A stretch of DNA of 60,684 bases from Bacteroidetes bacterium UBA1312 (GTDB lineage: Bacteria > Bacteroidota > Bacteroidia > Chitinophagales > Chitinophagaceae). The notes below the pieces were generated by a model. The model saw only the letters and a list, made by a program, of their open reading frames with translations, had not been told where the DNA came from and did not search any database. Every line of letters starts with the position of its first letter. Position 1 is the stretch's first letter. The position numbers and the translations under genes are program-made. Positions 35,732-45,565 of this stretch are shown here, piece after piece. The DNA lies in NCBI GenBank assembly GCA_002307135.1, contig DBTQ01000028.1:45218-105901 (forward strand), given 5' to 3'.

Positions 35732-36664
35732 TTATGCACGAAAACCTCTCAGGAATGCTTCAATATCCATTCTTTTTTTGCCTTCCTGCTGTAGTTCATC
35801 AACATATATCCAAGCATCATTCGTTGCAATACGCAAAAAATGTTTGTGGTCAGTATCGTATAGTCCGGCTTCCAGAGTGTGTGCTTCCTGTACGATGTGC
35901 CCTTTATAAATTTTGATTACTTTACCGGTTAACTCCGTGAATGCGGCCGGGTATGGTGATAATCCACGAATGTGGTTCAATATATCTACTGCGGGTCGGT
36001 GCCAATCGATACGCATATCCTCTTTAAATAGCTTAGGCGCATGTTGTAGCACTCCTGTAAATGCGCTTTGCGGTTGTTCTACAATCGATCCTTCTGCCAG
36101 CCCTTTTATCGTTTTAACCAATAGTTCGGCTCCTGCCAACATAAGCTTATCATGCACCGTTCCTGCATTATCGTCTATACCAATATTTATTTTCGACTGA
36201 AGTAGAATATCACCTGTGTCTATTTCATGTTTGAGCTTAAAGGTGGTAACACCTGTCTCCGTTGCGCCATTGATAATTGCCCAATTAATTGGTGCAGCAC
36301 CTCTGTATTGCGGTAATAAAGAGCCATGAACATTGATTGTTCCCATTGGAGGCATGTCCCATACCAGCACAGGCAGCATACGAAATGCGACTACAATATG
36401 TATATCTGCATGGTAAGATCGCAACTGTGCTATAAAATCTGGATTCTTTAATTTTTCAGGTTGAAGCACCGGTATATTCTGGCTTTCCGCATATTGTTTT
36501 ACAGGTGTAGTGTGAAGCTGTAAACCTCTACCCGATGGTTTATCGGGAGCAGTAACCACAGCAGCTACATTCATACCTGCCTCAACTAATGCTCGCAAAG
36601 ATGCAACTGCAAAATCGGGTGTACCAAAGAAAACAATTTTTAAATCGGCTACTGGTTTCATCAT
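35732..36664 (-). CDS. fmt: Methionyl-tRNA formyltransferase
   Basis: About 310 residues. It formylates initiator Met-tRNA with 10-formyl-THF. Conserved: KIVFFGTPDFAVASL at the N terminus, VTAPDKPSGRG, the active-site region INVHGSLLPQYRGAAPINWA (about residues 105-124), and the tRNA-binding C-terminal domain from about 205 with IRGLSPYPAA. The frame extends to a TTG at 36676, but a -7-like TAGCTTTG (minus strand, 36674-36681) overlaps it, so the ATG pair at 36664/36661 is the start. It lies 34 bp after the DUF1345 gene. Confidence 0.95.
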   Translation of the reverse strand: MMKPVADLKIVFFGTPDFAVASLRALVEAGMNVAAVVTAPDKPSGRGLQLHTTPVKQYAESQNIPVLQPEKLKNPDFIAQLRSYHADIHIVVAFRMLPVLVWDMPPMGTINVHGSLLPQYRGAAPINWAIINGATETGVTTFKLKHEIDTGDILLQSKINIGIDDNAGTVHDKLMLAGAELLVKTIKGLAEGSIVEQPQSAFTGVLQHAPKLFKEDMRIDWHRPAVDILNHIRGLSPYPAAFTELTGKVIKIYKGHIVQEAHTLEAGLYDTDHKHFLRIATNDAWIYVDELQQEGKKRMDIEAFLRGFRA

Positions 36665-36697
36665 AATTGACTGCAAAGCTAGAAATAAAATTGATGC

Positions 36698-37375
36698 TTA
36701 GCCGCCTAATCCTGCAATAAAATTGACGGTAAGTGCAATAATAACAGCATTATATGCAAATGCAATTAGACTATGAAAGAGTACCAAACGTCGAATTTGT
36801 CTATTGGATATAGCGACGTCAGATACCTGAAACGTCATGCCTAGCGTAAAAGAGAAATAAGCAAAATCCAAAAAATCAGGTCTGTTTTCATCAGGAAAAT
36901 TGAGCCCTCCTATATGTACGTCAGCATCATCTTTATGATCGGCATAATAAAGGTGTGCATAGCGTAAAGTAAATATAGTGTGCATCAGAAACCAAGAAAG
37001 GGTCATGCAGGCAAAAGCAATACTTAGCGGAAAAATATGGTCTGTTGTCATACCTTTTTTGCTCGTCAATAATACGATTACAGCCATCATACTGACACAG
37101 CTGGCTGCCAACACCAATACAAATACAACAAAACGGCTTTCGTCCTGTTTTTTGGATTGCATCCGTATTTCACTTGGAGCTGCTGTAAAAAAAGTAATCC
37201 AGGTCAACAACAATAGGCTTAAACTAAAAATATCCCAGCTAAATACAAAAACGGCTAAGTGCAGCGGTTGATATAAGGAAAAAACAAATGTCGTGATGGC
37301 AGCCAGGCAAAAACTGATGATCAGTTTCTGAAATGAATTTCTTCTGTTTATCCACGTCGATTGTACCGCTTTCAT
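36698..37375 (-). CDS. DUF1345 membrane protein
   Basis: A 225-residue protein with five to six hydrophobic helices. The segments DIFSLSLLLLTW, ARYAHLYYADH-like FTLRYAHLYYADHKDD, DFLDFAYFSFTLGMTFQVSD and the polar RQIRRLVLFHSLIAFAYNAV are typical of DUF1345. Function unknown for the family. It is immediately upstream of fmt on the same strand and could be cotranscribed, although fmt also shows a promoter-like element. Confidence 0.88.
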   Translation of the reverse strand: MKAVQSTWINRRNSFQKLIISFCLAAITTFVFSLYQPLHLAVFVFSWDIFSLSLLLLTWITFFTAAPSEIRMQSKKQDESRFVVFVLVLAASCVSMMAVIVLLTSKKGMTTDHIFPLSIAFACMTLSWFLMHTIFTLRYAHLYYADHKDDADVHIGGLNFPDENRPDFLDFAYFSFTLGMTFQVSDVAISNRQIRRLVLFHSLIAFAYNAVIIALTVNFIAGLGG

Positions 37376-37507
37376 TTAAAATATATGCTTGAATAGAAGA
37401 CCTAAAATACAACAAAATAATCAGGTAAAATCTAAGATGTACTAAATCTGCAATTCATTTAGCTTTGCGAAAAACCTTTTCACCAACGATTAAAATACAG
37501 CATTAGC

Positions 37508-37975
37508 ATGTTACAACAGTTAAAAAAACATCGGCAAACGTTATTGATTATTGCAATAGCGATGATTACTTGCAGCATTAGCGATATTGCTAGAGCGCAA
37601 AATGTGCTTAAAACAACCACTCAACAAGATACCACGAAAGATGTTATTGATTCCAATGGTGTCTATAAGAGAGCTAAAACAACACCTCAATTTCCCGGAG
37701 GAGAGCAAGCTATGTTACGCTTTATTATGAAAAAACTAAAATATCCCAAAATAGGAAAAGATGCTGTATATGAAGGTCTTGTAAAAGTGAGATTTGTTAT
37801 CTCAAAAACAGGGCAGGTAAAAGACGTTAAAGTTGTAAAATCTTTATCTCCAAGTTTTGACCAAGAAGCTATCAGAGTAATCAGCAAATTGCCGGATTGG
37901 ACACCCGCAAAAAATGAACAAGGTGAAGATGTTGATATGTATTTTCAGATTCCTATATCATTCAAAATGGGCTAG
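37508..37975 (+). CDS. Exported protein with a TonB C-terminal domain
   Basis: A 155-residue protein: an N-terminal hydrophobic helix ending in ARAQ (signal peptide or anchor, residues 12-31), a short linker, then a single TonB C-terminal domain with TPQFPGGEQAMLRFIMKKLK, YPKIGKDAVYEGLVKVRFVI and LSPSFDQEAIRVISKLPDW. It lacks the long proline-rich spacer of true TonB and no ExbB/ExbD genes are near, so energy coupling is doubtful. A -7-like TAGCTTTG lies at 37460-37467 without a clear -33 box. A strong hairpin follows. Confidence 0.88.
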   Translation: MLQQLKKHRQTLLIIAIAMITCSISDIARAQNVLKTTTQQDTTKDVIDSNGVYKRAKTTPQFPGGEQAMLRFIMKKLKYPKIGKDAVYEGLVKVRFVISKTGQVKDVKVVKSLSPSFDQEAIRVISKLPDWTPAKNEQGEDVDMYFQIPISFKMG

Positions 37976-37980
37976 TAAAT

Positions 37981-38024
37981 TAAATTTGATTGGTATTTGT
38001 CTTTGCGAATACCAATCAAATTTA
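37981..38024 (+). terminator. Hairpin terminator between the TonB-C gene and uvrA
   Basis: Perfect 17-bp arms (37981-37997 and 38008-38024) around a 10-base loop, 5 bp after the stop codon. Confidence 0.75.
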
Positions 38025-38077
38025 AAGCCCAAATTAATTTCTCTCAATTCGCTTAGCTTTGCATAGCAATCATTATT

Positions 38078-40906
38078 ATGGCTAAAGCAAAGGCAGACAA
38101 ATCGGTTAAAAAATCCTCCAACACAAAAAAAATTAACGAGCGGGCAGATATATTTATTAAAGGTGCCAAAATGCACAACCTTAAAAATATAGATGTCAGC
38201 ATTCCTCGCAATAAACTGGTAGTAGTAACGGGTGTGAGCGGTAGTGGTAAATCGTCGCTGACCATGGATACACTTTTTGCCGAAGGACAAAGGCGTTATG
38301 CAGAAAGTCTAAGTGCTTATGCTCGTCAATTTATGATGCGTATGGACAAACCAGATGTCGATTATATCAGTGGTATCTGCCCGGCCATAGCCATCGAGCA
38401 AAAAGTAACGACAAGAAGTCCCCGCTCCAGTGTCGGATCCATGACAGAAATATCGGATTACTTACGTTTATTATTTGCTCGTATTGGCCATACCTTTTCA
38501 CCTATCAGTGGTAAAGAAGTAAAGAAAGATACTGTAAGCGATGTCGTTGACTTTATTAAAAAACTTCCTATTGGAACACGGGTACAAATATTGGTGCCTT
38601 TAAGCACGCGTTTCGGCAGATCCATCAATGAAGAGCTGGATATATTGATGCAGAAAGGTTTTTCGAGGGTATATATAAAAGGAAGCAATGAAGGGAAGCC
38701 CATCCGTATTGAAGATATTTTGAATGGCACTACAAAAGTTACGGCGACACAAAAGAATATTCATTTGCTTATCGACCGGATTGTTGTCAAAGATTTCGAT
38801 GAGGATGATATACACCGGCTTGCAGATAGCATTCAAACTGCTTTTTATGAAAGCGAAGGCGATTGTTTCGTGGCTACAGACGATGCGCCAATGCACCATT
38901 TCAACAATAGATTTGAAGCTGATGGAATGAAGTTTGAAGAGCCGTCTCCAAATCTTTTTTCTTACAACAATCCCTATGGTGCATGCCCAGTATGCGAAGG
39001 TTATGGACATGTATTGGGCATAGACCCCGATCTTGTTATTCCCGATAAAAAACTAAGTGTTTATGAAGGAGCCGTTGCCTGCTGGAAAGGTGAAAAAATG
39101 AATGAGTGGGAAAAAGAATTTATTCTTCATGCAGGCAAATACGACTTCCCGGTGCATAAACCGGTAATGAACCTTTCCCTACAAGAATATGAGTTGCTTT
39201 GGAATGGTAATAAAAATGTTTCAGGCATTAACGATTTCTTTGAGATGGTAGCTCAAAACCTCTACAAAATACAATATCGTATTATGCAGGCGCGCTACCG
39301 TGGCCGTACTATCTGTCCTACATGTGGCGGTACCCGACTGCGTAAAGAAGCACTGTGTGTAAAAATAAACAACACGACCATTGCAGAAGTTATGGGAATG
39401 CCGGCATCTGACGTAGATGAATGGCTAAAGCAATTAAAGCTTTCCAAAAACGATGCAGACATTGCACAGCGTATATTAACAGAGCTAAAGCAACGTGTAA
39501 AAACATTGATGGATGTGGGGCTTGTTTACCTCAACCTTAATAGAGCCGCTAATACTCTTAGCGGTGGCGAAAGCCAGCGCATACAGCTCACCCGTTTCTT
39601 AGGGAGCAACCTTACCGATAGTCTTTATATTCTTGATGAACCTAGTATTGGCTTGCATCCCCGCGATACCGCACGGCTCATCAATGTACTCAAAAACCTG
39701 CGCAACCTAGGTAATACTGTAGTGGTGGTGGAGCATGATGATATGATGATGCGTGAAGCAGATCATATTATTGACATGGGTCCTCTGGCAAGTCATTTAG
39801 GAGGCGAAGTGGTGGCTGAAGGTGATTATGATACTATTATAAAAAACGAAAACAGCCTCACCGGGCAATATCTTTCAGGCAAACTGAAAATAGAAGCCCC
39901 TGCTGTAAAACGAAAACCAAATGGATATCTGAATCTTACAGATTGCCGACACAATAATTTAAAGGGCATTGATGTCATATTTCCTCTTGGACTACTTTGT
40001 GTGGTGACAGGTGTGAGTGGTAGTGGCAAAACGACTTTGGTCAAACAAATACTCTACCCCGCCCTATTGCGTCATTTTGATGAAAGTGGCGACCGACCTG
40101 GATTGCATCATTCACTTAGCGGTGACCTCAATCAAATAGCAGCCGTAGAGTTGATCGATCAAAATCCAATTGGCAAATCATCGAGAAGTAATCCCGTTAC
40201 TTATATCAAAGCCTGGGACGAAGTACGCAAGTTGTTAGCAAAACAACCATTGTCCAAAATGCGTGGCTTTGTTGAAAAGCATTTTTCCTTCAACACCGAT
40301 GGTGGACGATGTGATACCTGTAAAGGCGATGGGGAAATAGTGGTGGCCATGCAATTTCTTGCAGATGTACATTTAATATGTGATAGCTGCAAAGGCAAAC
40401 GATTTAAAGAAGAGGTACTGGAAGTAAAATACAATGGCAAGAATGTGAGCGACATTTTAGATATGAGTGTCGATGACGCCATTCTATTCTTCAAAGATGA
40501 ACCCAAAATTGCAACAGCCATACAAACCTTATCTGACGTAGGATTAGGCTATATCAAACTCGGGCAAAGTAGCGATACTATTAGTGGTGGCGAAGCACAA
40601 CGGGTGAAGCTGGCTTCATTTTTAGGCAAAGGTGCCGGCAAAGAAAAGATGCTGTTCATTTTTGACGAACCTACTACCGGGCTTCATGCACACGATATTA
40701 AAAAACTATTAAAATCTTTTAATGCGCTAATTGAGAAGGGGCATTCTATCCTGATCATAGAGCACAATACTGATGTGATACGAAGCGCGGATTGGGTTAT
40801 AGACCTCGGTCCGGAAGGTGGTGTAGGAGGAGGCAATCTGCTTTATGAAGGATTGCCAGAAGGCTTGAAAAAGGTTAAAGAAAGCTATACAAGTCAATAT
40901 CTATAA
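38078..40906 (+). CDS. uvrA: Excinuclease ABC subunit A
   Basis: A 942-residue UvrA, full length. It scans DNA for bulky lesions as a dimer and loads UvrB. Both ATPase halves are intact: Walker A GVSGSGKSSL (about residue 50) and GVSGSGKTTL (about 645), signatures NTLSGGESQRIQL (about 490) and TISGGEAQRVKL (about 834), and Walker B regions LYILDEPSIGLHPRD and FIFDEPTTGLHAHD. Zinc-finger cysteine pairs are CPVCEGYG, CPTCGG, CDTCKGDG and CDSCKGKR. A TAGCTTTG -7-like element is at 38054-38061. No uvrB or uvrC in the window. Confidence 0.98.
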   Translation: MAKAKADKSVKKSSNTKKINERADIFIKGAKMHNLKNIDVSIPRNKLVVVTGVSGSGKSSLTMDTLFAEGQRRYAESLSAYARQFMMRMDKPDVDYISGICPAIAIEQKVTTRSPRSSVGSMTEISDYLRLLFARIGHTFSPISGKEVKKDTVSDVVDFIKKLPIGTRVQILVPLSTRFGRSINEELDILMQKGFSRVYIKGSNEGKPIRIEDILNGTTKVTATQKNIHLLIDRIVVKDFDEDDIHRLADSIQTAFYESEGDCFVATDDAPMHHFNNRFEADGMKFEEPSPNLFSYNNPYGACPVCEGYGHVLGIDPDLVIPDKKLSVYEGAVACWKGEKMNEWEKEFILHAGKYDFPVHKPVMNLSLQEYELLWNGNKNVSGINDFFEMVAQNLYKIQYRIMQARYRGRTICPTCGGTRLRKEALCVKINNTTIAEVMGMPASDVDEWLKQLKLSKNDADIAQRILTELKQRVKTLMDVGLVYLNLNRAANTLSGGESQRIQLTRFLGSNLTDSLYILDEPSIGLHPRDTARLINVLKNLRNLGNTVVVVEHDDMMMREADHIIDMGPLASHLGGEVVAEGDYDTIIKNENSLTGQYLSGKLKIEAPAVKRKPNGYLNLTDCRHNNLKGIDVIFPLGLLCVVTGVSGSGKTTLVKQILYPALLRHFDESGDRPGLHHSLSGDLNQIAAVELIDQNPIGKSSRSNPVTYIKAWDEVRKLLAKQPLSKMRGFVEKHFSFNTDGGRCDTCKGDGEIVVAMQFLADVHLICDSCKGKRFKEEVLEVKYNGKNVSDILDMSVDDAILFFKDEPKIATAIQTLSDVGLGYIKLGQSSDTISGGEAQRVKLASFLGKGAGKEKMLFIFDEPTTGLHAHDIKKLLKSFNALIEKGHSILIIEHNTDVIRSADWVIDLGPEGGVGGGNLLYEGLPEGLKKVKESYTSQYL

Positions 40907-41090
40907 CACAACACCGCAAACAATATTATTCAGTTTTAAAAATGCTAATTACAGGTGATGGATATGTGGTATTGGATTAGGTTTAACCGAAAAATTTGTA
41001 CGTAAAAATAATACAGCACACAGCGAAGAAAAATTTGCATAAGCTGAATTAAAATCGAATTTTAAAAAAGAGACAGCATCCCATTAAAAT

Positions 41091-41127
41091 AAAAACATCG
41101 CCACTAGTAAATAGTGGCGATGCTTTT
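41091..41127. terminator. Bidirectional terminator between uvrA and the kelch gene
   Basis: Perfect 11-bp stem CATCGCCACTA / TAGTGGCGATG (41096-41106, 41112-41122) flanked by A5 and a CTTTTT tract, placed between the convergent genes. Confidence 0.9.
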
Positions 41128-41147
41128 TACTCCTATTAATCAATTTT

Positions 41148-42908
41148 CTATTGAGTTATAACCATTTTTTGTGTGGCGGTCAAATCATTAGCAACTATTG
41201 TAATAAAATAAATTCCGGACTGGAGCATTTCCACATCTATTGAATTTGACTTTGGTTGAGCTTGGTAAACCAATTGTCCCAACATATCTGTAATTTTCAA
41301 TTCATCTATTCGATCTACTCCGCTAATAGTGACTCTATCTTTTGCAGGATTAGGATAAATTGAAAATTGTTTATTGGCAAGCTCCGTTGCTTCAACTCCC
41401 AAACCACAAGTTTTAAATGTATAAGGTGCAGAGCTGATACCGTTGGCGCTTAGTGTTAATGAATAGATGTCATTCGGAAGGCCAGCCGGTAAAGTAAAAT
41501 GCGCAGTATCCGGCAAGGTTCCTCTCTGAACACCATTACTGTTCCAATTGGATGTTCGTGCATAATAAACATTAGTTCCTGATGTCAATCGAACAATGGG
41601 ATAATTAGTCGCCATTTGCCAATCATCGCCATAGCCTGCCCCTTCCGAAATCCCATTGAATAATGTACCTGTGATTGTATAATTGTTACAATCTATTTTA
41701 GCAATATTATTGATGGTTGGCTTACCGGATGCCAACTCCGGCCCAAAGGGTTTATAAACATATAACTGCGAATCGTATTGATTAGAATACAATACAGTTC
41801 CATCTGGCAGATCAAGCATATTGGTAAAATAACATGGCTCTTTAATAGACGAATCTCCTGTTGGTGCTAGTATTTGGGTAAACGTATTGCTTCGATAATC
41901 GAATTCATAAAAGTAGGTTGGTGATCTAAAAATATGACTGTCTATTGGCACTGGTGCAAATGCACAAAGAATTTTTCCGTTCACCATCATTGCCGCGGCA
42001 GCATCAGTAGCACCCATAGAATCCGGTAAATTAGGGCCTAAAGTCCAATAGCCCTTGCTAGTCGTCCCAGAAGGATTATAATACAATGTCTTTCCTGCAT
42101 TACCAATAAAAAAGCCCCTTCCATCAGGGAGTAAAAAAGATGCCCCTGTTTCACGACCAAGTGTATCGAAAAGAATCACAGGTGTTGAACTATCTGCTAT
42201 CCACATCTTAAGGGAAGGTATATAGCGCTCCGTTTTAAGCGTAAAATTATCAGTAAGCAATATGCTGTTGTCCGGCAATTTTAACCACGAAGCTTCATCG
42301 TGATTGCCAATACAGTTAGCTGCTGAAGAATAAGCATTAGCAACAGGGTCATATATTTTATTCCCTGTTGACCCACCCCCAACTAAAGCTTGCAATACTT
42401 TACCATCTGGCAACAGTTCTGAATTGGCATCTGATATTTCGATAATGCTTGTTGGCCCTTTGGTCCAAACGTCTGTAATCGGATCATAAATTTCAGATTT
42501 ACTCTTGCCTGAGCCATACTCTCCTCCAGCCACATATACCCTTCCGTCATTCAATACCCGCGACGAAAAATACAAACGAGTATCATGCATTGGAGCTATT
42601 GTACTCCAAGTACCGTTGATATAACTTCCATGTATATCCGGAGTAAGTTTATTCCAAACATTACCATAAAAATCCGTATCTCCATAATTGGTCTTTACTA
42701 TTACTGATCCATCACTCAGCAATAACATAACACCGACTGCTTTATTCGGACATAGTTTAAGTACCGGAGACCAAGTACCGACTTGTGCCTGACTTTGCAC
42801 AGATAATATAGACAATACAATAAAAATTGACAAATAATGAAATCTAGCCTTTATTCTTGCAATAATATTTTTCGCTTTGTACTGCTTCGTGGATGCCAAT
42901 AGGTGCAT
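41148..42908 (-). CDS. Secreted kelch-repeat protein with type IX secretion C-terminal domain
   Basis: A 586-residue protein with a long N-terminal signal sequence ending in QSQAQ (about residue 42). The middle is a kelch/galactose-oxidase-like propeller with repeats such as RVLNDGRVYVAGGEYG, SELLPDGKVLQALVGGG and GASFLLPDGRGFFIGNAG. It is followed by a galactose-oxidase-type C-terminal E-set domain with TDAHFTLPAGLPNDIYSL-like sequence (about 450-495). The last 75 residues, FSIYPNPAKDRVTISG... to KMVITQ, are a type A sorting domain, so the protein should pass through the T9SS to the surface. The radical-copper tyrosine/cysteine pair of galactose oxidase was not identified. Confidence 0.9.
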   Translation of the reverse strand: MHLLASTKQYKAKNIIARIKARFHYLSIFIVLSILSVQSQAQVGTWSPVLKLCPNKAVGVMLLLSDGSVIVKTNYGDTDFYGNVWNKLTPDIHGSYINGTWSTIAPMHDTRLYFSSRVLNDGRVYVAGGEYGSGKSKSEIYDPITDVWTKGPTSIIEISDANSELLPDGKVLQALVGGGSTGNKIYDPVANAYSSAANCIGNHDEASWLKLPDNSILLTDNFTLKTERYIPSLKMWIADSSTPVILFDTLGRETGASFLLPDGRGFFIGNAGKTLYYNPSGTTSKGYWTLGPNLPDSMGATDAAAAMMVNGKILCAFAPVPIDSHIFRSPTYFYEFDYRSNTFTQILAPTGDSSIKEPCYFTNMLDLPDGTVLYSNQYDSQLYVYKPFGPELASGKPTINNIAKIDCNNYTITGTLFNGISEGAGYGDDWQMATNYPIVRLTSGTNVYYARTSNWNSNGVQRGTLPDTAHFTLPAGLPNDIYSLTLSANGISSAPYTFKTCGLGVEATELANKQFSIYPNPAKDRVTISGVDRIDELKITDMLGQLVYQAQPKSNSIDVEMLQSGIYFITIVANDLTATQKMVITQ

Positions 42909-43279
42909 AGAGGTTTATTTTTTTCAAATGTAACAATTCACATCATAAATAATCAACTATTAAGTACTATTTTATTCAGCATATCAGCAACTAATGAATA
43001 GAACCATTGCCTTTGGAAAGATGCAATACCCCGAAATGAAGATCAACAACAATAGATACTCCCCCAATTTCCACTCAACAATAAGGTTGTAAAAGAGCAT
43101 CATGTTGCTCCATTTACGTTATTACCAAAGTTGTCTTCATTTATGCTTTAATAAAAGTGTCAGAACAGCATAACATATTGTTAGCAGACTATTGTATTTT
43201 TATCAATAAACTGAATTACTTTTGTTAATCCTTAAAAAGGTTTTATTACACTAAACATCTTTTCGTCGTTTCATAATCA
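42909..43279. other. 371-bp divergent spacer between the kelch gene and the decarboxylase gene
   Basis: No credible gene. It contains the promoter at 43192-43224 for the arginine decarboxylase gene and otherwise unremarkable AT-rich sequence. Confidence 0.7.
43192..43224 (+). promoter_or_regulatory. Promoter for the arginine decarboxylase gene
   Basis: TTG (43192-43194), a 22-nt spacer and TACTTTTG (43217-43224). The leader would be about 50 nt. Confidence 0.55.
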
Positions 43280-44737
43280 ATGAAGAAGACTACTTATCAC
43301 GAGCTGGTACAGCAGACGTTCCACTTCCCTCAGGAAGGTTTTGACGTCAAAGACAATTATCTCCGCTTCAACGGACTAGAATTAAAAAAATTAATCGACA
43401 AGTACGGGACGCCGTTTAAGCTAACCTTCTTACCCAAAATCGGGTCACAGATTAATAAAGCGAAAAAATTGTTTAATGATGCGATTAAAAAGCACCGTTA
43501 TGAAGGCAATTATTATTATTGCTATTGTACCAAAAGCTCGCATTTCTCCTTTATTGTAGAAGAGACCTTGAAGCATAATGTGCATATCGAGACCTCTTTT
43601 GCCTACGATATTGAGATTGTAAAGCAGTTGTATCGTAGAAGAAAGATCACTAAAGAAACGAAAGTAATATGCAATGGTTTTAAAACTAAAGCATATACCC
43701 GCAATATTGCGCGTCTTATCAATGATGGATTCAAGAACGTAATACCAGTATTAGATAACCAAAATGAGTTTGAAGATTATAAACGCTCTATAAAAACAAA
43801 AGACCCTGTAAACATAGGTCTTCGTATTGCTACGGAAGAAGAACCAACTTTCGATTTTTATACCTCACGGTTAGGAATTCGGAATAAAGATGTGCTGGAG
43901 TTTTATGTCGATAAAATAAGAGGCAATTCAAAATTCAATCTAAAGATGCTGCACTTCTTTATGAATAAAGGCATCAAAGACGACATTTATTATTGGAGTG
44001 AATTGAATAAGGTGCTACACCTTTACTGTCAACTCAAAAAGATTTGCCCAGAGCTGGACAGCATCAATATTGGTGGAGGATTCCCAATCAAACACTCACT
44101 TGCATTCGACTACGACTACAACTACATGGCAAATGAAATTGTGTCAACAATCAAAAAAGTATGTAAGGCTAATAAAGTGGCCATGCCAGATATATACACA
44201 GAGTTCGGATCATTTACTGTTGGTGAAAGTGGCGCTGTAATTTATAGCATCCTTGATGAAAAGATGCAAAATGATCGTGAAATCTGGTATATGATTGATA
44301 GTTCTTTCATTACCACGCTACCCGACACTTGGGGCATTGGTGAGAAGTTTTTATTGCTTCCCATCAATAAGTGGGATAAAGAATATCAAGAGGTACACTT
44401 GGGTGGTTTAACCTGTGACAGTCACGATTTTTACACTTCAGAAGAGCATATCAATGCTGTGTTTTTGCCTAAAAATGAAAAACAAACAGAAGCCATAATG
44501 AAGTCTAAAGACCCGAAAGACAAACAACTGGCAGAACCGCTGTATATAGGATTTTTTCACACTGGTGCTTATCAGGATCAACTTGCAGGCTATGGTGGTA
44601 TTAAACACTGTATGATTCCATCACCCAAACATGTAGTGGTAGAACTAAATCCCAAAACGGGTGAATTGGAAGACTGGTTGTACGCTAAAGAACAGAGTTA
44701 CCAAAGTATGCTGAAGATACTCGGCTATATACGATAA
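43280..44737 (+). CDS. Arginine decarboxylase, Bacteroidota short type (PLP fold type III)
   Basis: A 485-residue enzyme related to SpeA and ornithine/diaminopimelate decarboxylases. The PLP-lysine motif is YCYCTKSSHFSF (about residue 84), followed by KVICNGFKTKAYTRNIARLI; the glycine-rich phosphate loop is SINIGGGFPIKHS (about 270) and the substrate region GGLTCDSHDFYTS (about 375). It is shorter than E. coli SpeA (about 650 residues), as is usual for the Bacteroidota form. It would make agmatine for polyamine synthesis. No agmatinase or deoxyhypusine-synthase-like gene follows here, unlike in some relatives. Confidence 0.88.
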   Translation: MKKTTYHELVQQTFHFPQEGFDVKDNYLRFNGLELKKLIDKYGTPFKLTFLPKIGSQINKAKKLFNDAIKKHRYEGNYYYCYCTKSSHFSFIVEETLKHNVHIETSFAYDIEIVKQLYRRRKITKETKVICNGFKTKAYTRNIARLINDGFKNVIPVLDNQNEFEDYKRSIKTKDPVNIGLRIATEEEPTFDFYTSRLGIRNKDVLEFYVDKIRGNSKFNLKMLHFFMNKGIKDDIYYWSELNKVLHLYCQLKKICPELDSINIGGGFPIKHSLAFDYDYNYMANEIVSTIKKVCKANKVAMPDIYTEFGSFTVGESGAVIYSILDEKMQNDREIWYMIDSSFITTLPDTWGIGEKFLLLPINKWDKEYQEVHLGGLTCDSHDFYTSEEHINAVFLPKNEKQTEAIMKSKDPKDKQLAEPLYIGFFHTGAYQDQLAGYGGIKHCMIPSPKHVVVELNPKTGELEDWLYAKEQSYQSMLKILGYIR

Positions 44738-44761
44738 AGAGGATTCATTTACAAAAAGACG

Positions 44762-44799
44762 GGTCAGGGCTGGTATAACTAGCTTTGACCTATTTTTTT
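44762..44799 (+). terminator. Terminator after the arginine decarboxylase gene
   Basis: A 10-bp stem GGTCAGGGCT / AGCTTTGACC (two G-U pairs) with a 9-base loop and a TATTTTTTTG tract; 25 bp past the stop codon. Confidence 0.85.
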
Positions 44800-44951
44800 G
44801 TATAATGCTATTTATATAATTGCAACAATGGCATACTTTGGTCAGATGCTTATTAAAAATGTCCATCAAGTTGCATCGATTATCCATTTTTCAGTACCAC
44901 ATCCCATCGGACATTTGCATAGTCAATAATGACAATATTATTTAAAAAAAC

Positions 44952-45491
44952 ATGGCAATGCAACAACAATTTTTAGTTCCAACAAGAGCACAAGTAAGTC
45001 CAGCCAATCAGGTAATTTTTGATAATTTGCAAAAGGCGTTGGGGTTTGTGCCTAACCTATATGCAGCTATTGCCTATTCCGACAATGGTTTATCCAGGTT
45101 TCTAGCTTATCAAAATGCAAAAACATCTTTATCCAACAAAGAAAAAGAAGCCGTAAATCTGATCGTAAGCCAAGTCAATGGCTGTGTGTATTGTCAAAGC
45201 GCACATTTAGTATTAGGAAAAATGAATGGCTTTTCTGAAGAGCAATTACTTGATATTAGAAAAGGTGGTAGCACAGATGCTAAATTAAATGCTTTGGTAC
45301 AATTAGCCGCTTCAGTGACACAAAACAGGGGTAATGTACCCTCGAATTTAGTAAGTGCTTTTTTTGAACAAGGCTATACTAAAGAAAATTTAGTAGATTT
45401 AATTTTACAAGTTAGTGATAAAACTGCGATGAATTATTTACACAACCTTATTCAAATTCCAGTCGATTTTCCACTTGCTTCAGCACTTTAG
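44952..45491 (+). CDS. Carboxymuconolactone decarboxylase / AhpD-like peroxidase family protein
   Basis: A 179-residue protein. The AhpD core motif CVYCQSAHLVLGK (about residues 78-90) holds the CxxC redox pair and downstream histidine; it is preceded by LSNKEKEAVNLIVSQVNG. Such proteins reduce peroxides, usually as multimers. There is an N-terminal extension with a Q-rich start and the segment NLQKALGFVPNLYAAIAYS common to peroxidase-related members. It heads a plus-strand set with a DUF1348 protein, an AraC regulator and a hydrolase, which suggests an electrophile- or peroxide-responsive locus. Confidence 0.92.
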   Translation: MAMQQQFLVPTRAQVSPANQVIFDNLQKALGFVPNLYAAIAYSDNGLSRFLAYQNAKTSLSNKEKEAVNLIVSQVNGCVYCQSAHLVLGKMNGFSEEQLLDIRKGGSTDAKLNALVQLAASVTQNRGNVPSNLVSAFFEQGYTKENLVDLILQVSDKTAMNYLHNLIQIPVDFPLASAL

Positions 45492-45501
45492 TAAGTTTCA
45501 C

Positions 45502-45535
45502 CGCAAATCAATTCTTATAATAGAATTGGTTTGCG
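45502..45535 (+). terminator. Hairpin between the AhpD-like and DUF1348 genes
   Basis: 14-bp arms (45502-45515 / 45522-45535, one G-U), loop TATAAT, no U tract. It may reduce readthrough. Confidence 0.45.
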
Positions 45536-45565
45536 ATCCTAGTCATTGAATAAAATAATATTAGT

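Noticed and set aside
37508..37975. Genuine TonB energy transducer
   Set aside because: Only the C-terminal domain and one hydrophobic helix are present, with no proline-rich spacer and no exbB/exbD nearby; annotated as a TonB-C domain protein instead.
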